Shown here one piece after another: positions 59,880-64,000 of a stretch of 64,000 nucleotides of DNA. A model generated the notes under the pieces. That model saw nothing but the letters and a program-made list of their open reading frames with translations, had not been told where the DNA came from and searched no databases. The translations under genes were made by a program, and so were the position numbers. The stretch's first letter is position 1, and the number at the start of each line of letters is the position of its first letter. Location of the stretch: assembly GCF_046098205.1 (NCBI RefSeq), contig NZ_JBJURJ010000028.1:1-64000 (forward strand), given 5' to 3'. The stretch comes from Paenibacillus_AR mesotrionivorans (GTDB lineage Bacteria; Bacillota; Bacilli; Paenibacillales; NBRC-103111).

Positions 59880-60536
59880 TTATTGCGGTGTCGCTCTATT
59901 TTTTTGTGAGGGACCTTTCATAAACGCCGAATGCAGCAAACCTGCCGCAGCCCCCACTGCAAATCCCACAGCGTGCACGAATAAAGCGTCCACTCCAAAC
60001 AGATTCACAGCAAGCAGGATAATGATTGCGGATTTTTCCTGTGCGGAAAGATTGGTCCTATGCTTATTCGCAACATGATACACCAGCCACATTCCAAAAA
60101 GCGCAAAGGTGCCTACAGAGGGTGAGAATGATATCAGCGGTTTATAGAGTCCGGCAAATAAACAGCCGTTGATTAGATAGCTTGCAAAGAGAACACTAAA
60201 GGTCAAACGCCCGCCTGCCTGTTTCTCCACACGTTTGCCTATGAAGTGAACTGCCCAAATATTGAAATAAAGATGAAGGATTCCCGTATGGCCCAGCCCG
60301 TAGGTAAGCAACCGCCAGTATTCGTAATGGGACAAACTGTAATAATCCAGTGACAGGAATTCTGCCACAGGACCGTAGCCACCAAAAACAAGTCCCCCAA
60401 GCAATTTCATAGTAATGGGAGAAACCGCCAAATTAACGACCGTATCACAAATGAATATCACAGCCCAGAGATAAATCAGGATACTGGTAACTTTGGTCCG
60501 GTGGGAAAAGGCGGCATATCCGGATAACGCGTTCAT
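59880..60536 (-). CDS. Rhomboid-family membrane protein with an altered active-site loop
   Basis: A 218-residue polytopic protein with six or seven membrane helices. The rhomboid fold markers are the HxxxN motif H88-x3-N92 in ILHLYFNIWAVHF, the candidate nucleophile S140 in FSPSVGTFALFG, and H188 in DALFVHAVGFAVGA. The usual G-A-S-G around the nucleophile reads S-P-S-V here, so catalysis is uncertain. I start at the ATG at 60536 because an extended -10 promoter at 60586-60594 leaves almost no leader for the ATG at 60575. Confidence 0.78.
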   Translation of the reverse strand: MNALSGYAAFSHRTKVTSILIYLWAVIFICDTVVNLAVSPITMKLLGGLVFGGYGPVAEFLSLDYYSLSHYEYWRLLTYGLGHTGILHLYFNIWAVHFIGKRVEKQAGGRLTFSVLFASYLINGCLFAGLYKPLISFSPSVGTFALFGMWLVYHVANKHRTNLSAQEKSAIIILLAVNLFGVDALFVHAVGFAVGAAAGLLHSAFMKGPSQKNRATPQ

Positions 60537-60585
60537 TGAGGCAAGCCCCGCTTTCACCCGTAAATGAATTTCCATATTGGACCAA

Positions 60586-60594
60586 ATTGTAGCA
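60586..60594 (-). promoter_or_regulatory. Extended -10 promoter of the rhomboid gene
   Basis: TGCTACAAT on the minus strand (TG extension plus TACAAT), about 50 bp before the chosen start. No clear -35 box. Confidence 0.45.
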
Positions 60595-60798
60595 TAATAT
60601 CCTCATTTATCCCATCATTTTTTATTGATTTATTGGTCTGTACCATCAGACAATTCTTGTTTTCGCAAACGCATACATTTGTACTGCACAGCCCACATTG
60701 TCTCTCCTCATTTTATTCGAAAATTATAGGCCCGCCACTCTTTTCAAAGCCTTGCCTCCGGTGCTAAAATCGGGTTAATAACGTTGGGAGGGACTTGT

Positions 60799-61047
60799 AT
60801 GCGCGTGCATGATATCACACTGGCCAGTGACTTCTCCCCTGATGATTTGAAGCATATTTGTATGGATGCGGGCCGCTTCCATTCGGACATTGTGCTCTTA
60901 AGGCAGGATCTGGTGATCGATGTGAAAAGCCTGCTGGGCATGATGACCTTTCCCCTGAAGAAGGGCTCCGTCATAACTATACGGACCCGGGGCAAGGATG
61001 AGGAGGAAGCGTTGGATTTTATGTGTAGATTAATGGAGCCTTGCTGA
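60799..61047 (+). CDS. HPr-like protein lacking the phosphorylated histidine
   Basis: An 82-residue protein with the HPr fold pattern. The C-terminal half aligns well with HPr: S44 in VKSLLGMMTFPLKKGSVITI corresponds to the regulatory Ser46 in KSIMGVMSL, and KDEEEALDFMCRL matches the last helix. The region that should hold H15 and R17 (HARPA) is SPDDLKHICMDAG, about two residues shorter, with neither catalytic residue in place. It cannot therefore carry the PTS phosphoryl group but might be phosphorylated on serine like Crh. GGGAGGG precedes the ATG at 60799. It is monocistronic with its own terminator. Confidence 0.85.
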   Translation: MRVHDITLASDFSPDDLKHICMDAGRFHSDIVLLRQDLVIDVKSLLGMMTFPLKKGSVITIRTRGKDEEEALDFMCRLMEPC

Positions 61048-61074
61048 ACTCCGCTCTTATGCGGAGTTTTTTTT
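61048..61074 (+). terminator. Terminator of the HPr-like gene
   Basis: ACTCCGC and GCGGAGT form a 7-bp stem with a 6-nt loop and eight T residues. Confidence 0.92.
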
Positions 61075-61445
61075 GTTTGCGCGAATTCCCAGCGGACTCC
61101 AGGGGCGTTATTTCGCGGAAAACCGGTGTTTTTTCATTGTAAAAGACAGGAGATCCGTTATTCGCATCAAAATCACCCGGATGAGCGCTTTCCAAAGCAA
61201 ATAGCGTATCCTGTGTCCGTAAAACATAAAAATGGAGGAAAACCAGCCAAATAGCGTACCTACGGTCCGGATAGACGAGAGCCTCTCCTCCCTACACAAA
61301 AACATGCTCGCCTTGAGCGCCAACTCCAGTTCTCCCACCCGAAGCCGAATCAGCAAACGTCCTGCAATTCATCCGATACCTTCGTCTCCAACCGTGCTCC
61401 ATCCGAACACTCGCTCGATACACCATCCGATATGCCCCGTCTACA

Positions 61446-61541
61446 CGCTGCCCCTATCCGCACCCGACATCCCATCTCTCTACCCCTCAAAACCGCTGCC
61501 CCTATCCGCACCCGGCATCCTGCAGCTCTACCAATCAAACC
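61446..61541. repeat. 48-bp tandem duplication at the hisC 3' end
   Basis: CGCTGCCCCTATCCGCACCC occurs at 61446 and again at 61494; the following ~28 bp are also similar (CTCTACC-N-TCAAA). The second copy runs into the hisC stop. The rest of 61075-61534 shows no gene I can support, only a minus-strand frame generated by this duplication. Confidence 0.8.
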
Positions 61542-62608
61542 CGCTGCATCAGCGACTCCAGCACCTGCCACAGCCGCTCCATCTCACCGTCGGTTCCCAC
61601 TGTGATGCGCAGCTTATCCCTCAGTCGGGGGTAATCAAAATAGCGCACATACACCCCCTGATCCGACAGTCCTTCATACAGTCTCAGCGCTTCCTGCGCA
61701 CCCCCTTCCTCCGGCATCCTGCACAAAAGAAAATTGGCGGAGCTGGGCAGCACCCTAAACCCCGCTCCTTCAAACCGCCGGGTATACATCTCGCGTGTGC
61801 GGATGATCCTGGCGGCGGTTTCCCGCAGGTAGTCTCTGTCCTGGAGTGAGGCCAAGGCCATACGTGCGCTTAGGGCATTCACGTTATAGATGTCCCGTCC
61901 CTTGTTCAAGGCCGCGATAAGCTCCGGAGCCGCCACACAATAGCCAACCCGCGCACCGCATAAACTGTACGCCTTGGAAAATGTGCGGAGCACAATCAGA
62001 TTGGCGCGTTTCTCCACCAGCTCCATGGCCGAGGAGCCGGCCGGGGCAAAATCCGTATACGCTTCGTCAATTACAACCAGTCCCCGGAACCGGCTCACCA
62101 GTTCCACCACACGTCCGCTCTCCAGCAAAAGTCCCGTAGGCGCATTGGGATTCACCAGGATGGCCGCTTGGCCTCCACTGGCCACCACCCTATCCACATC
62201 CACCTCATACCTGCTGTTCAGCGGAACCCGGCATACCTCCGCCCCCTGAGCCCAAGCGGCGGTCTGATACAGCCCAAAGGTGGGGTCAGGCAAGGAAACA
62301 GTGCCGCCCGCCCCCACAAACACCTTCATAATCAGCGAAATCACCTCGCTGGAGCCGTTGCCGATGAAAACCTGGCCGGGAACCGTCCTGTGCATCGCTG
62401 CCAGGGCCGCCCGGAGCTCTTCCACACTTTCGCCGGGATAAAGCCGAAGCTCTGCCGGATCCGCCGACAGCAGAGCCTCCCGCACACGGGGGGAGGGCGG
62501 ATACGGATTCTCATTCTGGTTCAGCTTTACCGCTGATTCCCCAGGACGGGGAGCCTTTCCCGTCTGATACCGGGGCAAATTGCGGATATGGGGAAGCACA
62601 AAGCTCAT
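61535..62608 (-). CDS. hisC: Histidinol-phosphate aminotransferase
   Basis: PLP-dependent class II aminotransferase, 357 residues. The N-terminal LNQNENPYPPSP, IGNGSSEVISLIMKVF, LVNPNAPTG, VVIDEAYTDF and the PLP lysine K212 in TFSKAYSLCGARVGY match HisC, ending with KLRITVGTDGEMERL. AGGAGGTTGTCCAA precedes the ATG. No other his genes are adjacent. In bacilli HisC-type enzymes can also act on aromatic amino acids. A MocR-type gene is divergent 128 bp upstream. Confidence 0.93.
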   Translation of the reverse strand: MSFVLPHIRNLPRYQTGKAPRPGESAVKLNQNENPYPPSPRVREALLSADPAELRLYPGESVEELRAALAAMHRTVPGQVFIGNGSSEVISLIMKVFVGAGGTVSLPDPTFGLYQTAAWAQGAEVCRVPLNSRYEVDVDRVVASGGQAAILVNPNAPTGLLLESGRVVELVSRFRGLVVIDEAYTDFAPAGSSAMELVEKRANLIVLRTFSKAYSLCGARVGYCVAAPELIAALNKGRDIYNVNALSARMALASLQDRDYLRETAARIIRTREMYTRRFEGAGFRVLPSSANFLLCRMPEEGGAQEALRLYEGLSDQGVYVRYFDYPRLRDKLRITVGTDGEMERLWQVLESLMQRV

Positions 62609-62693
62609 TTGGACAACCTCCTGCCATTTGGTTTATGCTAAGTGTATCCGCAAGTTGTCATCCGGAAAATATACAGATTTCGCATTTCCTGAG

Positions 62694-62715
62694 TGACAGA
62701 TTATATAGAGTGTCA
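62694..62715. promoter_or_regulatory. TGACA-N12-TGTCA operator candidate in the hisC/MocR spacer
   Basis: TGACA (62694-62698) and TGTCA (62711-62715) are inverted around GATTATATAGAG. The element covers a weak plus-strand -10 (TATATA) preceded by TTCGCA at 17 bp, so binding there would repress the MocR gene. Confidence 0.45.
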
Positions 62716-62736
62716 GCCAAAAAGGAGCATACCCGG

Positions 62737-64000
62737 ATGGACATCACCCCCAAGCTTGACCTTACTTCCGGCGAGGCGTTGTACATGCAGCTGTACCGCA
62801 GCATCCGGGAGGATATGCTGCAGGGCCGGATTCCGGCGGGGGCGCGTCTCCCGTCCATCCGCAGCTTATGCCGGCGGCTTTGCTTAAGCCGGACACCGGT
62901 TGCACTTGCCTATGACCAGCTGCAAGCGGAGGGTTACGTGATCAGCAAACCCCGCTCCGGACTCTTCGCGGCGGAGCTGCCTTCCATGGGGATATCCGGA
63001 TCAACCATGGAGGCGCAATCCCCCGTTCCGCCCAAAAATGCGGAAGCTGCCGACGACTTCGGAACACCTCCCCTGGTGGACTTCAGCTACACAGCTGTGG
63101 ACTTAAAGGCTTTTCCCGCCGTACGGTGGCGGCGTTTCCTGAACCGCAGCCTGCAGGCGGAAGCCAATCCCATCCTGCTCTACGGAAACCTCCAGGGGGA
63201 GCAGAGGCTGCGGGAGCAATTGGCCTCTTACCTGCACCAGACCCGGGGCGTACGCTGCCAACCAGAGCAAATCGTCGTAGGGGCGGGAACCTACCATTCT
63301 CTGGATCTTGTGCTGCAGCTGTTGGAGGGGGAAGTGGACATTCTGGCTTCCGAGGAATCGGTCAATACCGGGATCAAAGCCCTCTTCCGCCGCTTCGGCT
63401 ATTCCGGCCGCTCCCTTGTGCCGCTCCCCCTAGAGCCGGACGGAGTTTCTCTTTCCTCCCTAGCCGCTTCACCGGCCCAAGCCGTTTATTTGACTCCATC
63501 CCACCAATTTCCCTACGGGATGATTCTCTCCGCCGCCAAACGGCTTCAGCTGCTGCAATGGGCGGAGTCCTGCAACGGTTATTTGATCGAGAATGATTAT
63601 GACGGCGAATTCCGCTACGGAGGAGCACCGGTACCGTCTCTGCAAGGTATGGACCGGTCCGGCCGGGTGATCTATGTGGGAACCTTCTCCCGGGCGCTGA
63701 CTCCCTCCTTCAGGCTGAGCTACCTGGTTCTGCCCTGGGAGCTGGTGAAACGCTTCAAACAAGGAGGGCACAGCTATGACCAGCTGGCTTCTCCGCTTTT
63801 TCAGGAGACATTGCGGCTGTTTATGGAGAACGGGGAGCTGGAACGCCATATGCGGCGGATGCGGGTGGTTTACGAGCATAAACATACCGTCCTGATGAGG
63901 GAGCTTCACAACAGCTTCGGAGACCGGCTGCAGGTGATCGGGGCAGGCTCCGGCCTGCACGTGCTGGTGAAGCTGTCCTCCGGCGGGGAGGAAGCAGATA
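62737..64000 (+). CDS. MocR/PdxR-type GntR regulator with aminotransferase domain (truncated by window end), PLP lysine replaced
   Basis: At least 421 residues, open at the window end. An N-terminal GntR winged helix (LYMQLYRSIREDMLQGRIPAGARLPSIRSL) is fused to a type I aminotransferase-like domain, the MocR architecture of GabR and PdxR. TPSHQFPYGMIL and LIENDYDGEFRY (cofactor-ring Asp and Tyr) are retained. The Schiff-base lysine, normally in GTFSK, is R319 in GTFSRALTPSFRLSY. AAGGAG lies 9 nt before the ATG. The C-terminal end lies beyond 64000. Confidence 0.9.
   Translation, partial: MDITPKLDLTSGEALYMQLYRSIREDMLQGRIPAGARLPSIRSLCRRLCLSRTPVALAYDQLQAEGYVISKPRSGLFAAELPSMGISGSTMEAQSPVPPKNAEAADDFGTPPLVDFSYTAVDLKAFPAVRWRRFLNRSLQAEANPILLYGNLQGEQRLREQLASYLHQTRGVRCQPEQIVVGAGTYHSLDLVLQLLEGEVDILASEESVNTGIKALFRRFGYSGRSLVPLPLEPDGVSLSSLAASPAQAVYLTPSHQFPYGMILSAAKRLQLLQWAESCNGYLIENDYDGEFRYGGAPVPSLQGMDRSGRVIYVGTFSRALTPSFRLSYLVLPWELVKRFKQGGHSYDQLASPLFQETLRLFMENGELERHMRRMRVVYEHKHTVLMRELHNSFGDRLQVIGAGSGLHVLVKLSSGGEEAD

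Noticed and set aside
61350..61571. Minus-strand 73-codon frame with GCRVRIGAA repeats
   Set aside because: It arises from the 48-bp tandem duplication next to hisC, has no ribosome site, and overlaps the hisC end in another frame.

Overview
The window reads as chromosomal DNA of a spore-forming, low-GC-phylum but GC-balanced Firmicute, most likely Paenibacillus or a close relative. The evidence is the fapR-plsX-fab-acpP-rnc-smc-ftsY block, CcpA next to a YtxJ/BrxC-type bacilliredoxin, the YlbJ-SepM-TmcAL-YceD-RpmF-CoaD-RsmD neighbourhood, CotF-like spore coat proteins, a T-box on tyrS, and intergenic spaces full of short palindromic repeats. Genus assignment is inference. No phage, transposase, CRISPR array, rRNA or tRNA gene was seen.

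Layout. 0.3-6.5 kb: a MetE-like protein, tyrS with a Tyr T-box leader, and a divergent bifunctional penicillin-binding protein; the two promoters physically overlap. 6.6-7.2 kb: gene-free repeat DNA, including a nested 10/19-bp minisatellite. 7.2-15.1 kb: mtnN, ccpA, a bacilliredoxin, small membrane and zinc-finger proteins, a PfpI-type protein, and ptsG-ptsI without ptsH. 15.2-16.7 kb: three spore-associated or repeat proteins. 16.8-21.3 kb: thiE, a CoA-binding protein, a C39-like peptidase, an atypical aroA, a rhodanese and aroK. 21.4-26.7 kb: a very large two-module hybrid histidine kinase, a MerR/RacA-like protein, a small Cys/His protein and a SARP-type response regulator. 27-29.1 kb: a YVTN beta-propeller protein and an unrecognised helical protein.

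29.1-37 kb is the most interesting part: LacI regulator, UxaE-type tagaturonate epimerase, LarA-like nickel epimerase, gluconokinase-type FGGY kinase, fructuronate-reductase-type SDR and 6-phosphogluconate dehydrogenase, all on one strand in tight order with a near-consensus cre site. Read as chemistry, the enzymes give tagaturonate -> fructuronate -> mannonate -> gluconate -> 6-phosphogluconate -> ribulose-5-phosphate, a route that needs no mannonate dehydratase or KDG aldolase. This is an inference from gene content.

37-39.4 kb: an unrecognised protein, a perfect cre match, a secreted repeat protein and an array of eight palindromes. 39.4-51.5 kb: ftsY, smc, rnc, fabF, acpP, fabG, fabD, fabH, plsX, fapR, all on the minus strand and headed by a FapR operator; fabH and fabF lie inside the operon. 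51.6-59.5 kb: ECF sigma/anti-sigma pair, rpmF, yceD, tmcAL, sepM, ylbJ, coaD, rsmD. 59.9-64 kb: a rhomboid with an altered active-site loop, an HPr-like protein lacking the catalytic histidine, hisC, and a divergent MocR-type regulator whose PLP lysine is an arginine; it runs off the window end.
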